DNA of 64,000 nucleotides, from positions 1 to 64,000 of the forward strand of contig CAJJCJ010000005.1 of assembly GCA_905182645.1 (NCBI GenBank). Direction: 5' to 3'. The position numbers were made by a program, and so were the translations under genes. The notes under the pieces are model-generated. The model made no database searches, was not told where the DNA came from, and worked only from the letters and a program-made list of their open reading frames with translations. Source of the stretch: an uncultured Sulfitobacter sp. (GTDB lineage Bacteria > Pseudomonadota > Alphaproteobacteria > Rhodobacterales > Rhodobacteraceae). Shown piece by piece: positions 9,699 through 19,710 of the stretch; the first letter of the stretch is position 1; each line of letters starts with the position of its first letter.

Positions 9699-12600
9699 AT
9701 GTCCAATGATCCCCGATTCATCCACCTGCGTGTGCACACCGAATATTCGCTGTTGCAAGGCGCTGTTCATGTCAAAAAGCTGCCTGAAATGGCGGCGAAA
9801 ATGGGCATGCCTGCTGTTGCCGTGACAGATGCGAACAACATGTTCTGTGCGCTGGAATTTTCCGAGACCGCCGCAAAGCATGGCATTCAGCCGATCGTCG
9901 GCTGTCAGGTTGATCTAGGGTATACCACCCCCGATCCTGGCAAACGCCCCGAAGATCCCGCGCCCATTGTTCTGCTCGCGCAGTCTGAGGCGGGGTATAT
10001 GAACCTGATGAAGCTGAACTCTTGTCTGTATCTTGATCAGGGTGGGCAGCTGCCGCAGGTCACGTTGGCCGATTTGGTCACGCATTCTGAGGGGCTGATT
10101 TGTTTGTCGGGTGGCCCTGATGGTCCGGTGGGTCGGTTGCTGCGTCAAGGCCAGCGTCCCAAGGCTGAGGCATTGATGGACGCTTTGGCGGCGGCGTTCC
10201 CTGATCGACTATATGTAGAGATGCAGCGCCACCCTGATGGTGCTGGTCTGCCCGCGGCTGAGAAATTGTCTGAACGTGGCTTCATTGAGATGGCCTATGC
10301 CAAGGACCTGCCTTTGGTTGCCACCAACGATGTGTATTTCCCAAAGATTGGATTGTACGAGGCGCATGATGCGTTGATTTGCATTTCCGAGGGCGCGTAT
10401 GTTGATCAACAAGAACCGCGTCGCCGTTTGACGCCGCAGCATTATTTTAAGTCGCCACAAGAAATGATCGCGTTGTTTGCTGATTTACCAGAGGCGATAG
10501 AAAATACGGTTGAGATTGCCAAGCGCTGTGGGTTCAAGACCTATAAGCGCGACCCGATCCTGCCCAAGTTTGCTGATGACGAGATTGTCGAATTGCGCAG
10601 GCAGGCGAATGAAGGATTGCAGAACCGTCTGGCCGTGATCCCGCATGCGGTGACGCTGGATGAATATCAGGCGCGGCTGGATTTCGAGCTGGATATCATT
10701 GAGGGCATGGGCTTCCCCGGGTATTTCCTGATCGTTGCTGATTTCATTAAATACGCCAAAGACGAGCGTATTCCAGTTGGGCCCGGTCGTGGGTCTGGTG
10801 CGGGGTCGCTGGTGGCCTATGCGCTGCTGATCACCGATCTTGACCCGTTGCGGTATTCGTTGCTGTTCGAGCGGTTCTTGAACCCTGAGCGTGTGTCGAT
10901 GCCCGATTTCGATATCGATTTTTGCATGGATCGCCGCGAAGAGGTGATCCGTTATGTGCAAGACAAATATGGTCGCGACAGGGTGGGGCAGATTATTACC
11001 TTCGGTGCGCTGTTGTCCAAGGCTGCTGTGCGCGATGTCGGTCGTGTTTTGCAGATGCCTTATGGGCAGGTGGATCGTATTTCCAAGATGATCCCTGTTG
11101 AGGGCGTAAAGCCTGTGTCGATTGAAAAGGCGTTGGCGGATGAACCCCGCTTGCGTGAAGAGGCCAAAAACGAAGAGGTTGTTGACCGCCTGCTGACCTA
11201 CGCCCAACAGGTTGAAGGCTTGCTGCGCAACGCGTCGACCCATGCCGCTGGTGTTGTGATCAGCGACCGTCCGTTGGATGAGCTGGTGCCGCTGTATCAA
11301 GACCCCCGTTCGGATATGCCTGCGACCCAGTTTAACATGAAATGGGTGGAACAGGCAGGGCTGGTCAAGTTTGACTTTTTGGGTCTGAAAACCCTAACTG
11401 TGATCCAGAACGCTGTCGATCTGGTCGTCAAATCCGGCCGGTCTTTGCATGTGGATGCCGCTGGTAACACGCTGTTTGATCCGCCTGCCGCCTTGCATAA
11501 CGATATTGGTACGATCCCGTTGGATGATGAGGCGTCGTATAAGCTTTATGCCAGCGCTAAAACCATCGCCGTGTTCCAAGTGGAATCCAGCGGTATGATG
11601 GACGCACTAAAGCGCATGAAGCCGAACTGTATCGAGGATATCGTGGCGCTTGTGGCGCTGTACCGCCCCGGTCCGATGGAAAACATTCCGACCTATTGCG
11701 AGGTCAAAAATGGCCTGAAAGAAATCGAGCCTGTTCATCCTTCGATTGACCATCTGCTGTCAGAAACCCAAGGCATTATTGTTTACCAAGAACAGGTTAT
11801 GCAGATCGCGCAGGTCATGGCTGGGTATAGCCTTGGTGGGGCTGATCTGTTGCGTCGTGCGATGGGTAAAAAGATCGCCGAGGAAATGGCCAAGGAGCGT
11901 CCTAAGTTCGAAAAAGGCGCGATGGAAAATGGCGTTGATAAGAAAAAGGCGTCGGAGGTTTTTGACCTTCTCGAGAAATTCGCGAACTACGGATTTAACA
12001 AATCGCACGCCGCTGCCTATGCGGTTGTTAGTTACCAAACGGCTTGGCTAAAGGCGAACCATCCGGTTGAGTTTATGGCTGGTGTGATGAACTGTGATAT
12101 TCATCTGACCGATAAGCTGGGCACGTATTTTCAAGAGGTGAAAAAGGGGCTGGGGATCGCGTATACCCCGCCTTGTGTGAACAGATCGCAGGCGACGTTT
12201 GATGTAAAAGATCAGAAACTGGTCTATGCGCTGGGCGCGCTCAAAAACGTCGGTGTTGAGGCGATGAAGCTGATCGTTGATGGTCGCGACGAGCGTGAAT
12301 TTGTGAACCTGTTCGATTTTGCCCGCCGCGTGGATATTAAGCGTGTCGGCAAGCGTCCATTGGAAATGCTCGCCCGCGCTGGCGCGTTTGACGTGCTGGA
12401 CCCGAACCGCCGCCGCGTGCTGCTATCGCTTGATGCCTTGGTGAATTATTCCGCTGCGATCCACGATCAGAAGTCATCAAATCAGGTGTCCCTGTTTGGT
12501 GAGGCTGGCGATGATCTGCCTGAACCGCGCCTTGCTGGCGGTGATGATTTCTTGCCCGCAGAACGGCTGGCCGAGGAATTTAAGGCGATTGGGTTTTACC

Positions 12601-13199
12601 TGTCTGGCCATCCGCTGGATGATTATATGGCTGCGCTGAAGCGCAAGCAGGTGCTGACGCTGGACGAGGTGATTGCACGGGCCGAACGTGGTGCGTGTGT
12701 CGTGAAAATGGCGGGCACTGTGAGCGGGCGGCAAGAACGTAAATCTGCGCGTGGGAACCGGTTTGCCTTTGCCCAATTGTCCGATCCGACAGGCCAATAC
12801 GAGGTCACGATATTTTCGGATACGCTTGAGGCTGCGCGCGATCATCTGGAAACTGGCAGTCAGGTTGTGTTGACCTGCGAGGCGACGATGGAGGCCGATC
12901 AGCTAAAGCTGTTGGCCCGCTCTGTTGCCCCGATTGATACGGCTGTTGCTGATGCTGGGTCGTCGGGTTTGCGTGTATTCTTGGATGCACCCGATGCGAT
13001 TTTGTCGGTTCAGACGATCTTGGAAAATGCCGCCCGCGATAAGGTCCGTGGTGGCCGTGGACCGGTGTATTTCTGCCTGATGGACCCTGCCTTGCCAGGC
13101 GAAGTTGAAATTGATTTGGGCCAAGATTTCCCCGTCAATCCGCAGATCAAGGGCGCGCTACGGTCCCTTGAAGGGGTCATGGAAGTCGAAGAGGTTTGA
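9699..13199 (+). CDS. dnaE: DNA polymerase III subunit alpha
   Basis: Replicative polymerase catalytic subunit, 1166 aa, the normal DnaE1 length. Order of domains: N-terminal PHP domain (HLRVHTEYSLL near residue 8), polymerase palm with the metal-binding PDFDIDF motif near residues 401-407, thumb/fingers, helix-hairpin-helix region and a C-terminal OB-fold (about residues 985-1070). An AGGTAGG ribosome binding site precedes ATG 9699. It is divergent from the ArsR-like gene and ends one base before slyX, which is transcribed towards it. Confidence 0.97.
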   Translation: MSNDPRFIHLRVHTEYSLLQGAVHVKKLPEMAAKMGMPAVAVTDANNMFCALEFSETAAKHGIQPIVGCQVDLGYTTPDPGKRPEDPAPIVLLAQSEAGYMNLMKLNSCLYLDQGGQLPQVTLADLVTHSEGLICLSGGPDGPVGRLLRQGQRPKAEALMDALAAAFPDRLYVEMQRHPDGAGLPAAEKLSERGFIEMAYAKDLPLVATNDVYFPKIGLYEAHDALICISEGAYVDQQEPRRRLTPQHYFKSPQEMIALFADLPEAIENTVEIAKRCGFKTYKRDPILPKFADDEIVELRRQANEGLQNRLAVIPHAVTLDEYQARLDFELDIIEGMGFPGYFLIVADFIKYAKDERIPVGPGRGSGAGSLVAYALLITDLDPLRYSLLFERFLNPERVSMPDFDIDFCMDRREEVIRYVQDKYGRDRVGQIITFGALLSKAAVRDVGRVLQMPYGQVDRISKMIPVEGVKPVSIEKALADEPRLREEAKNEEVVDRLLTYAQQVEGLLRNASTHAAGVVISDRPLDELVPLYQDPRSDMPATQFNMKWVEQAGLVKFDFLGLKTLTVIQNAVDLVVKSGRSLHVDAAGNTLFDPPAALHNDIGTIPLDDEASYKLYASAKTIAVFQVESSGMMDALKRMKPNCIEDIVALVALYRPGPMENIPTYCEVKNGLKEIEPVHPSIDHLLSETQGIIVYQEQVMQIAQVMAGYSLGGADLLRRAMGKKIAEEMAKERPKFEKGAMENGVDKKKASEVFDLLEKFANYGFNKSHAAAYAVVSYQTAWLKANHPVEFMAGVMNCDIHLTDKLGTYFQEVKKGLGIAYTPPCVNRSQATFDVKDQKLVYALGALKNVGVEAMKLIVDGRDEREFVNLFDFARRVDIKRVGKRPLEMLARAGAFDVLDPNRRRVLLSLDALVNYSAAIHDQKSSNQVSLFGEAGDDLPEPRLAGGDDFLPAERLAEEFKAIGFYLSGHPLDDYMAALKRKQVLTLDEVIARAERGACVVKMAGTVSGRQERKSARGNRFAFAQLSDPTGQYEVTIFSDTLEAARDHLETGSQVVLTCEATMEADQLKLLARSVAPIDTAVADAGSSGLRVFLDAPDAILSVQTILENAARDKVRGGRGPVYFCLMDPALPGEVEIDLGQDFPVNPQIKGALRSLEGVMEVEEV

Positions 13200-13200
13200 C

Positions 13201-13404
13201 TTAATAATGCGGTGGGCGTTGATCGGCCAGCGGGACTGATCCACCTGCGTCCATTTCGCGCCCTGCTTCACGTTCCATCAGCATTGCCAGACGACGTGTC
13301 GCCACGGCCAATTCGTTTTCCTGACGGGTCACAATGTCGGACAGGTCGTCGACCGTGCGCGTCAAATGGGCGATTTGTTCTTCAAGATGGGTGATATCTG
13401 TCAT
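13201..13404 (-). CDS. slyX: SlyX family protein
   Basis: Small protein of 67 aa, predicted to be largely coiled-coil: heptad-like spacing in [20 protein letters not shown] and a C-terminal PPHY, which is the hallmark ending of SlyX proteins. Function is unknown across the family. I start it at ATG 13404 because the longer frame upstream overlaps hisS upstream sequence and does not look like SlyX. It converges with dnaE, with only one base between the two stops. Confidence 0.85.
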   Translation of the reverse strand: MTDITHLEEQIAHLTRTVDDLSDIVTRQENELAVATRRLAMLMEREAGREMDAGGSVPLADQRPPHY

Positions 13405-13510
13405 GTGCCTGACATACCCGTCCGCTATGCCCCCTGCAACTGCGCATTGCCCCGCAAGCCTCGGCTTGGTAAAGGCGGGCTTGAAGTACCTGACCAGACA
13501 CGAGGCGATG

Positions 13511-15004
13511 ATGGCCAAAGTTAAAAAGCAACCCCGTCCCAAGGCGCAAACGCCCAAGGGTTTCCGTGATTATTTCGGCGCAGAGGTGGTGCAACGCACT
13601 GCCATGTTGTCCAAGATTGCCGAAGTTTATCATCGCTATGGGTTTGACGCGCTTGAAAGCCCTGCTGTGGAAACAGTCGAGGCGCTGGGCAAGTTTTTGC
13701 CAGATGTTGACCGCCCCAATGAAGGCGTGTTCGCGTGGGAAGAAGACGCTGATTGGCTGGCTTTGCGCTATGACCTGACGGCGCCATTGGCCCGCGTTTA
13801 TGCCCAGCACCGCAATGATTTGCCAAATCCGTATCGCCGCTATGCGATGGGTCCTGTTTGGCGCAATGAAAAACCTGGCCCCGGAAGGTTCCGTCAGTTT
13901 TATCAATGCGATGCGGATACGGTTGGCACGTCGTCTGTCGCTGCTGACGCTGAGATTTGCGCGATGCTGGCTGACACGCTTGAGGCCGTGGGGATTGAGC
14001 GCGGCGACTATGTTGTGCGAGTGAATAACCGCAAGGTTTTGAACGGTGTGATGGAAGTCGCAGGCGTGCTGGACCCGTCTGATCCTGATAAGTTTGCGGC
14101 TGAGCGTGGCATCGTTTTGCGTGCCATTGATAAGCTGGACCGCCTTGGTATGGGCGGCGTTCGTGAATTGTTGGGCGAGGGCCGCAAGGACGGTAGCGGC
14201 GACTTTACCAAGGGTGCTGGGCTGTCGGATGAACAAGTACAGATTGTCATGGGTTTCATGGAAGCCAAGCGCGATACCGGCCCTGCGACGGTGGCCCGTT
14301 TGATGGAGCTGGTTCAGGGGTCTGAGACCGGTGTGACTGGCGTGAACGAGTTGGAAACCATGGCGATGCTGCTGGATGCCCAAGGTTACGCATCCGACCG
14401 GATCGAGATTGACCCGTCCGTTGTGCGCGGGCTTGGCTATTATACGGGTCCAGTGTTCGAGGCTGAACTGACGTTTGAAGTGACTGATGAAAAGGGGCGT
14501 CCTCGCAACTTTGGTTCTGTTGCTGGTGGTGGGCGTTATGACGATTTGGTCAAGCGGTTTACGGGACAAGAGGTGCCTGCGACGGGTGTGTCGATTGGCG
14601 TGGACCGTTTGTTGGCAGCGCTGCATGCCAAGGGCCGTTTGGATACCAAAGCCGTTGGTCCTGTGATAGTGACCGTGATGGACCGCGATCAGATGGCGTA
14701 TTACCAGACGTTGGTGGCCGAGCTGCGCAATGCGGGCATCCGTGCCGAAGTGTATTTGGGTAACCCCAAGAACTTTGGCAATCAGCTGAAATATGCGGAT
14801 AATCGCGACAGTCCCGTGGCGGTGATCGCCGGATCGGACGAAATGGCAAATGGTGTGGTGCAGATCAAGGATTTGATCCTTGGTGCGCAGATCGCCCAGA
14901 ATGCCACGGTTGAAGAATGGAAAGACCGCCCGAGCCAGTATGAAGTGCCGCGCGCTGAACTGGTTGCAAAAGTCCGCGAGATTTTGGCGGGGCAGGGCGT
15001 ATGA
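13511..15004 (+). CDS. hisS: histidyl-tRNA synthetase
   Basis: Class II aminoacyl-tRNA synthetase charging tRNA-His, 497 aa. It opens with a lysine-rich stretch and PKGFRDYFG (the motif 1 region). Motif 2 is [11 protein letters not shown], the histidine-binding loop is [11 protein letters not shown] and AGGGRYDDL follows, with a C-terminal anticodon-binding domain. ATG 13511 has a GAGG ribosome binding site five bases upstream; ATG 13508 is the alternative. The stop overlaps the hisZ start (ATGA), giving a hisS-hisZ-hisG operon. Confidence 0.95.
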   Translation: MAKVKKQPRPKAQTPKGFRDYFGAEVVQRTAMLSKIAEVYHRYGFDALESPAVETVEALGKFLPDVDRPNEGVFAWEEDADWLALRYDLTAPLARVYAQHRNDLPNPYRRYAMGPVWRNEKPGPGRFRQFYQCDADTVGTSSVAADAEICAMLADTLEAVGIERGDYVVRVNNRKVLNGVMEVAGVLDPSDPDKFAAERGIVLRAIDKLDRLGMGGVRELLGEGRKDGSGDFTKGAGLSDEQVQIVMGFMEAKRDTGPATVARLMELVQGSETGVTGVNELETMAMLLDAQGYASDRIEIDPSVVRGLGYYTGPVFEAELTFEVTDEKGRPRNFGSVAGGGRYDDLVKRFTGQEVPATGVSIGVDRLLAALHAKGRLDTKAVGPVIVTVMDRDQMAYYQTLVAELRNAGIRAEVYLGNPKNFGNQLKYADNRDSPVAVIAGSDEMANGVVQIKDLILGAQIAQNATVEEWKDRPSQYEVPRAELVAKVREILAGQGV

Positions 15005-16080
15005 CACGCCGCGTTGCGACCGAAGCTGCGCGTTTGACGGCGTTGTTTGAAGGCCAAGGTGCACGTCATGTGGACGCCGATATTTTGCTGTCTGCGGAGA
15101 CGTTGTTGGATTTGTATGGCGAAGATATTCGGGGGCGCGCATATCTGACGACCGATCCGTTTGGCGGCGAAATGGTGCTGCGCCCAGATTTTACCGTGCC
15201 AGTTGTGCAGATGCATATGAACAGTGAAGCCGATCCGGCGCGCTATACTTATGCGGGCCGTGTGTTTCGCAAGCAAGAAACTGATCCGAGCCGTCCGCGC
15301 GAAGCGGTGCAGGTGGGTTTTGAAGTATTTGACGGCTCTGATCCGGCAGGCGCAGACGCGACCGTGTTTGCCGCTGTTGCAGATGCGCTGGCTGGATTGC
15401 CTGTGCGTGCCGCGACCGGCGATATCGGGATTTTGATGGCTGCGGTGGCGGGGTTGAAAACATCGGACACCCGCAAGGCTGCGTTGATGCGTCACCTGTG
15501 GCGGCCGCGTAAATTTCGGGCATTGCTTGACCGGTTTGGCGGGCGCGTGCCGCCTGCGCCAAGCCGTGTGGCGTTGTTGGCGCAAGCCGATCCTTTGGCT
15601 GATGCTGCCCCGTCAATTGGCCTGCGATCCCGCGGCGAGGTGCAGGCGCGCATTGACGCGTTGCGCGCAGATGCAGCGACTGCGCCGATAAGTGGCGACG
15701 AGATGGCCTTGATCGACGCGATTTTGTCGCTGGATGATAGCTGCCCGCATGTGCTGTCCAGTTTGCGCGATATTGCTGTGGATTTGCCTGCGATTGACGG
15801 CGCGGTACGTGCGTTTGCGGCGCGTTTGGACGCGTTGTCGGGTAAGGGCGTGAACGTGGATGCGCTGGCGTTTGAAGGCAGCTATGGCCGCACGTCGCTG
15901 GAATATTACGACGGTTTCGTGTTTGGATTTTACGCCGCCGCCGACTACCTGATGCCGCCAGTGGCGACCGGCGGACGGTATGATGCGTTGACTGCGCGGT
16001 TGGGTGCTGGACGTGCTGTGCCTGCGGTGGGCGGCGTTGTGCGCCCCGATTTGGTGGTTGCACTGCGGGGAGATGTTTGA
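15001..16080 (+). CDS. hisZ: ATP phosphoribosyltransferase regulatory subunit HisZ
   Basis: Paralogue of histidyl-tRNA synthetase lacking the charging activity, 359 aa. It forms a complex with short-form HisG and makes it sensitive to histidine. Class II synthetase-like signatures are present ([29 protein letters not shown]), but the HisS motif YYTG is replaced by EYYDGFVFG and the anticodon domain is missing. Its ATG overlaps hisS by four bases and its TGA overlaps hisG by one base. Confidence 0.93.
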   Translation: MTRRVATEAARLTALFEGQGARHVDADILLSAETLLDLYGEDIRGRAYLTTDPFGGEMVLRPDFTVPVVQMHMNSEADPARYTYAGRVFRKQETDPSRPREAVQVGFEVFDGSDPAGADATVFAAVADALAGLPVRAATGDIGILMAAVAGLKTSDTRKAALMRHLWRPRKFRALLDRFGGRVPPAPSRVALLAQADPLADAAPSIGLRSRGEVQARIDALRADAATAPISGDEMALIDAILSLDDSCPHVLSSLRDIAVDLPAIDGAVRAFAARLDALSGKGVNVDALAFEGSYGRTSLEYYDGFVFGFYAAADYLMPPVATGGRYDALTARLGAGRAVPAVGGVVRPDLVVALRGDV

Positions 16081-16769
16081 TGCTGAAGCTTGGTGTGCCG
16101 TCAAAGGGCCGGTTGATGGATAAGACGTTTGCATGGTTTGGGGATCGCGGCGTGAGCCTGCGTAAATCTGGGTCAGAACGCGAATACTCGGGGGCCGTTG
16201 ATGGGATCGGCGGTGTTGAATTGGTGCTGTTGTCGGCGGGGGAAATTCCGCGCGAATTGGTGGCGGGGCGCATTCATCTGGGTGTGACCGGATCGGATTT
16301 GATCCGCGAAAAGCTGGCTGCGTGGGAAACCCGTGTGCATGCGATTGCGCCGATGGGATTTGGTGGGGCCGATTTGATAATCGCAGTGCCGCAGGCTTGG
16401 GTTGATGTGGAAACGCTTGATGATTTGGACGCCGCCGCTGCCGCGTTTCGCGCTACGCACGGGTTTCGGATGCGGATTGCGACGAAGTATCACCGCCAAG
16501 TGCGTGAGTTTTTGCGTGATAATGGCGTGGCGGATTATCAGCTGATTGATAGTCAGGGCGCGACGGAAGGCACCGTTAAGAACGAGACCGCAGAAGCCAT
16601 TGCCGACATCACGTCGACGGGTGAAACGCTGCGTGCCAACGGGCTGAAGATTTTGGGTGATGGGTTGATCCATGCGTCGCAGGCGACACTGTTTCGTGGT
16701 CGCCGTGATGGCTGGACTGATGCGCAGCGCGTGACCCTCAAAGAGCTAGAATCGCTGCTCGGCGTTTGA
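16080..16769 (+). CDS. hisG: ATP phosphoribosyltransferase catalytic subunit, short form
   Basis: First enzyme of histidine synthesis: ATP plus PRPP to phosphoribosyl-ATP. At 229 aa it is the short form that lacks the C-terminal regulatory domain and needs HisZ, which is encoded just upstream. It begins KLGVPSKGRL and carries the PRPP-binding segment DITSTGETLRANGL. ATG 16080 is preferred over the TTG three bases earlier because it overlaps the hisZ stop as TGATG. Confidence 0.95.
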   Translation: MLKLGVPSKGRLMDKTFAWFGDRGVSLRKSGSEREYSGAVDGIGGVELVLLSAGEIPRELVAGRIHLGVTGSDLIREKLAAWETRVHAIAPMGFGGADLIIAVPQAWVDVETLDDLDAAAAAFRATHGFRMRIATKYHRQVREFLRDNGVADYQLIDSQGATEGTVKNETAEAIADITSTGETLRANGLKILGDGLIHASQATLFRGRRDGWTDAQRVTLKELESLLGV

Positions 16770-16778
16770 CCTGATGGA

Positions 16779-16793
16779 CACGCCGTTGGCGTG
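16779..16793. terminator. possible terminator after hisSZG
   Basis: A 6-bp perfect stem CACGCC/GGCGTG with a 3-base loop lies ten bases after the hisG stop and is followed by ACTGGTTTTGTT. The stem is short and the T-tract is not adjacent, so it is only a moderate terminator candidate. It sits between convergent hisG and the DUF1489 gene. Confidence 0.45.
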
Positions 16794-16806
16794 ATGACTG
16801 GTTTTG

Positions 16807-17238
16807 TTAACGGACGCCGATTGCCGCGAGAGCTTTGCTAAGTTCGGGCGGGAGTGGTTCTTCGGCCTGTGCGCCGTCGGTCAGATCGGCGGGCGCGTCG
16901 CTGGGCTGAAAGTAGCGCCACCCTTGGAATGCCCGTTTGGGGGTGGCTGCGACGCGGACCAGTTGTGGGTCACTGACAATCGCGCAGCGCCGGATGCCGT
17001 CAGCTCCGATTTTTTCGTCGAGCCGCAGGATTTTCTGTCGGCAAAGGATGACGCCTTTGATCACCCAGTAGATTGAGCCGCCGTTGAGGACTTCGTCGGC
17101 TCGTTTTGGCCACATGCGGGTGACGTGCTGCGGCATTCCGTCTAGGGCCTGAGCACGTTTGGTCATCTGCCACGCTGCAAGGCCTGCGACATCGTCAGTT
17201 CCGACGGATAATTTTACTATATTTATGTGGCTAGACAC
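16807..17238 (-). CDS. DUF1489 family protein
   Basis: Uncharacterised alphaproteobacterial protein of 143 aa, recognised as DUF1489 from features such as HINIVKLSVG at the start, HVTRMWPKR, and GSIYWVIKGVILCRQ in the middle. It has no signal peptide or membrane segment, so it is probably cytosolic. It starts with GTG at 17238; the ATG two bases upstream is out of frame. It is divergent from nrdJ. No function can be stated. Confidence 0.8.
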   Translation of the reverse strand: MSSHINIVKLSVGTDDVAGLAAWQMTKRAQALDGMPQHVTRMWPKRADEVLNGGSIYWVIKGVILCRQKILRLDEKIGADGIRRCAIVSDPQLVRVAATPKRAFQGWRYFQPSDAPADLTDGAQAEEPLPPELSKALAAIGVR

Positions 17239-17244
17239 ATTTGA

Positions 17245-17260
17245 CCCCTATATGTGGTGT
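17245..17260 (+). promoter_or_regulatory. candidate NrdR box upstream of nrdJ
   Basis: The 16-mer CCCCTATATGTGGTGT matches the known NrdR operator pattern acaCwAtATaTwGtgt at most positions. It lies 139 bases upstream of the ribonucleotide reductase gene. NrdR normally uses two such boxes; no convincing second one was found, although a TATCA-N5-TGATA inverted repeat follows about 15 bases downstream. Confidence 0.4.
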
Positions 17261-17398
17261 TTGTACTTGGTTTATCAGTTTATGATATGTTAAGAAAGAT
17301 CGAACGCACAGCGCAGTTTTGAAATTGACCCGCCCGATGCGCGGGCCTATCTATCAACATCTCGCATCTATCATCAGAATCACTTTAAAGGATCGCCC

Positions 17399-19684
17399 AT
17401 GTCCCGCTTTGCTGCCCCGATCGCCGAACAAATTTGGGATATGAAATATCGTTTTAAACACGCTGATGGCACGCCGATTGATGCTGATGTGACCCAAACA
17501 TGGCACCGGATTGCCAACGCGCTTGCATCTGTTGAGGCTGATCCAGCCGCTTGGGCGCCAAGGTTTTATGACGCGTTGGAAGATTTCAAATACCTCCCAG
17601 CAGGCCGCATTACAGCGGGCGCGGGCACGGCCAGATCTGTGACGTTGTTCAACTGTTTTGTCATGGGCACGGTCCCTGACAGCATGGGCGGCATTTTTGA
17701 TATGCTCAAAGAAGCCGCGCTGACAATGCAGCAGGGTGGCGGCATCGGCTATGATTTCAGTACGGTTCGCCCAAAGGGCGCCGCTGTCAAAGGCGTTGCT
17801 GCTGATGCGTCTGGCCCGCTGTCGTTCATGGATGTGTGGGACGCGATGTGCCGCACGATCATGTCTGCAGGATCGCGTCGTGGCGCGATGATGGCGACGA
17901 TGCGCTGCGACCACCCAGATGTGTTTGATTTCATCACTGCCAAATCTGACGCGGCCCGTCTGCGCATGTTTAACATGTCGGTGCTGATCACTGATCCGTT
18001 CATGGATGCAGTGAAAGCCGACAATCCGTGGGATTTGGTGTTCAAAGGTGAGGTCTATAAGACCGTGCAGGCCCGTGATTTGTGGGACGCGATTATGCAG
18101 TCCACGTATGATTATGCCGAACCGGGTGTGATTTTTATCGACCGGATCAACAAGGCCAACAACCTGTCGTATTGCGAGACAATTGCGGCGACGAACCCGT
18201 GTGGTGAGCAGCCGTTGCCACCTTACGGCGCGTGCTTGCTTGGGTCGATCAACATGGCGCGGCTTGTTGCCGATCCGTTTGGCGATGTGGCAAGATTTGA
18301 CACCCAGAAGATGACCGATTTGGTCGCCACGGCTGTGCGCATGATGGACAACGTGGTTGATGCGTCCCAGTTTCCCCTGCCAGAACAGGAAGCAGAAGCG
18401 AAGGCGAAGCGCCGGATCGGCCTTGGGGTCACTGGGCTGGCCGATGCATTGCTGATGGTTGGTTTGCGCTATGGTTCTGAAGAGGCGGCGCGTCAGACGG
18501 ATGTCTGGATGCACGCGATCGCACGCGCCGCATATCTGGCGTCAGTGGACTTAGCCAAGGAAAAGGGCGCTTTCCCGTTGTTTGACGCTGAGAAATATTT
18601 GGCGTCGGGTACGATGCAGACGATGGATGCGGATGTTTGTGACGCGATCCGAAAGCACGGTATCCGTAATTCGTTGCTGACGTCGATTGCGCCAACGGGC
18701 ACGATTTCTTTGTATGCTGGGAATGTATCGTCTGGCATCGAGCCAGTGTTCGCATATGCCTACACCCGCAAGGTTCTGCAAAAGGATGGCACGCGATCTG
18801 AGGAAGAGGTCGTTGATTACGCCGTGCAAATGTGGCGTGACCTAAAGGGCGACGCACCGCTGCCGGATTATTTTGTGAACGCGCAGACGCTGGCGCCGCT
18901 GGACCATGTGCGCATGCAAGCCGCCGCACAGAAATGGATCGACAGCTCGATTTCCAAGACAATCAATTGCCCTGAGAACATTAGTTTTGGCGACTTCAAA
19001 GAGGTCTATATGGCCGCTTGGGATCAAGGCTGTAAGGGCTGCACAACATACCGTCCCAACGATGTGACAGGCTCTGTTTTGTCGGTGTCTGAGGAAAAGC
19101 CGGCGCTTGTCGTGGCTGAAGATGCACCTGTTGGCAGTGCCAGCGAAGGCGAAGTCATTTATATGTCAGAGCCGTTGGACCGCCCGACCGAGCTGGAAGG
19201 CGCTACTTATAAGCTTAAGTGGCCCGATTCCGAACATGCGATTTACATCACGGTGAATGATCTTGTGGTCGCAGGGCATCGCCGTCCGTTTGAGGTGTTC
19301 ATAAACTCTAAGAACATGGAACATTTTGCGTGGACGGTTGCGCTGACGCGGATGATTTCTGCGGTGTTCCGGCGTGGTGGCGATGTGTCATTTGTTGTCG
19401 AAGAACTTAAGGCCGTGTTTGACCCACGTGGCGGTGCATGGATGCAGGGCAAATACGTGCCGTCCATTCTGGCTGCAATCGGTGGGGTTATGGAAAAGCA
19501 CATGATCGCAACGGGGTTCTTGGCGGGCGAAGGCATGGGGTTGAAGTCTGACCCACAAGCCGACGTGGTTGCAATTGGCGCTAAGCCAAAGGGCAAGGCG
19601 TGCCCATCGTGTGGTACGTATGGGCTGCGCATGGTCGAAGGTTGCATGACTTGTGGATCTTGTGGTCATTCGAAGTGCGGCTAA
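17399..19684 (+). CDS. nrdJ: vitamin B12-dependent (class II) ribonucleotide reductase
   Basis: Adenosylcobalamin-dependent enzyme reducing ribonucleotides to deoxyribonucleotides, 761 aa. The catalytic-barrel motifs are FNCFVMG, NPCGEQPLPPYGAC (the radical-site cysteine region) and a PTGTISL phosphate-binding segment. The C-terminus has a cysteine-rich tail, CPSCGTYGL then CMTCGSCGHSKCG, which supplies the shuttle thiols. It is monocistronic, and the coding sequence stops only 26 bases before an IS6-family remnant, which marks the left edge of the accessory island. Confidence 0.94.
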   Translation: MSRFAAPIAEQIWDMKYRFKHADGTPIDADVTQTWHRIANALASVEADPAAWAPRFYDALEDFKYLPAGRITAGAGTARSVTLFNCFVMGTVPDSMGGIFDMLKEAALTMQQGGGIGYDFSTVRPKGAAVKGVAADASGPLSFMDVWDAMCRTIMSAGSRRGAMMATMRCDHPDVFDFITAKSDAARLRMFNMSVLITDPFMDAVKADNPWDLVFKGEVYKTVQARDLWDAIMQSTYDYAEPGVIFIDRINKANNLSYCETIAATNPCGEQPLPPYGACLLGSINMARLVADPFGDVARFDTQKMTDLVATAVRMMDNVVDASQFPLPEQEAEAKAKRRIGLGVTGLADALLMVGLRYGSEEAARQTDVWMHAIARAAYLASVDLAKEKGAFPLFDAEKYLASGTMQTMDADVCDAIRKHGIRNSLLTSIAPTGTISLYAGNVSSGIEPVFAYAYTRKVLQKDGTRSEEEVVDYAVQMWRDLKGDAPLPDYFVNAQTLAPLDHVRMQAAAQKWIDSSISKTINCPENISFGDFKEVYMAAWDQGCKGCTTYRPNDVTGSVLSVSEEKPALVVAEDAPVGSASEGEVIYMSEPLDRPTELEGATYKLKWPDSEHAIYITVNDLVVAGHRRPFEVFINSKNMEHFAWTVALTRMISAVFRRGGDVSFVVEELKAVFDPRGGAWMQGKYVPSILAAIGGVMEKHMIATGFLAGEGMGLKSDPQADVVAIGAKPKGKACPSCGTYGLRMVEGCMTCGSCGHSKCG

Positions 19685-19710
19685 ATTGATGTTTACGCTT
19701 CTTGTTGTGT

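Noticed and set aside
13382-15142. Long minus-strand open frame of 586 codons opposite hisS.
   Set aside because: It mirrors the hisS and hisZ codons, has no family resemblance and no promoter or ribosome binding site; hisS is clearly the real gene.
15191-16273. Minus-strand open frame of 360 codons opposite hisZ.
   Set aside because: Low-complexity composition (rich in S, P, R, T, Q) typical of antisense shadows of GC-rich genes; hisZ and hisG are well supported.
17239-17398. Cobalamin riboswitch upstream of the B12-dependent reductase.
   Set aside because: The region is only 160 bases and shows no B12-box-like conserved segment that I could recognise.
17354-18514. Minus-strand open frame of 386 codons opposite nrdJ.
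   Set aside because: Its composition (many H, R, I) is that of an antisense shadow, and it covers conserved nrdJ catalytic sequence.
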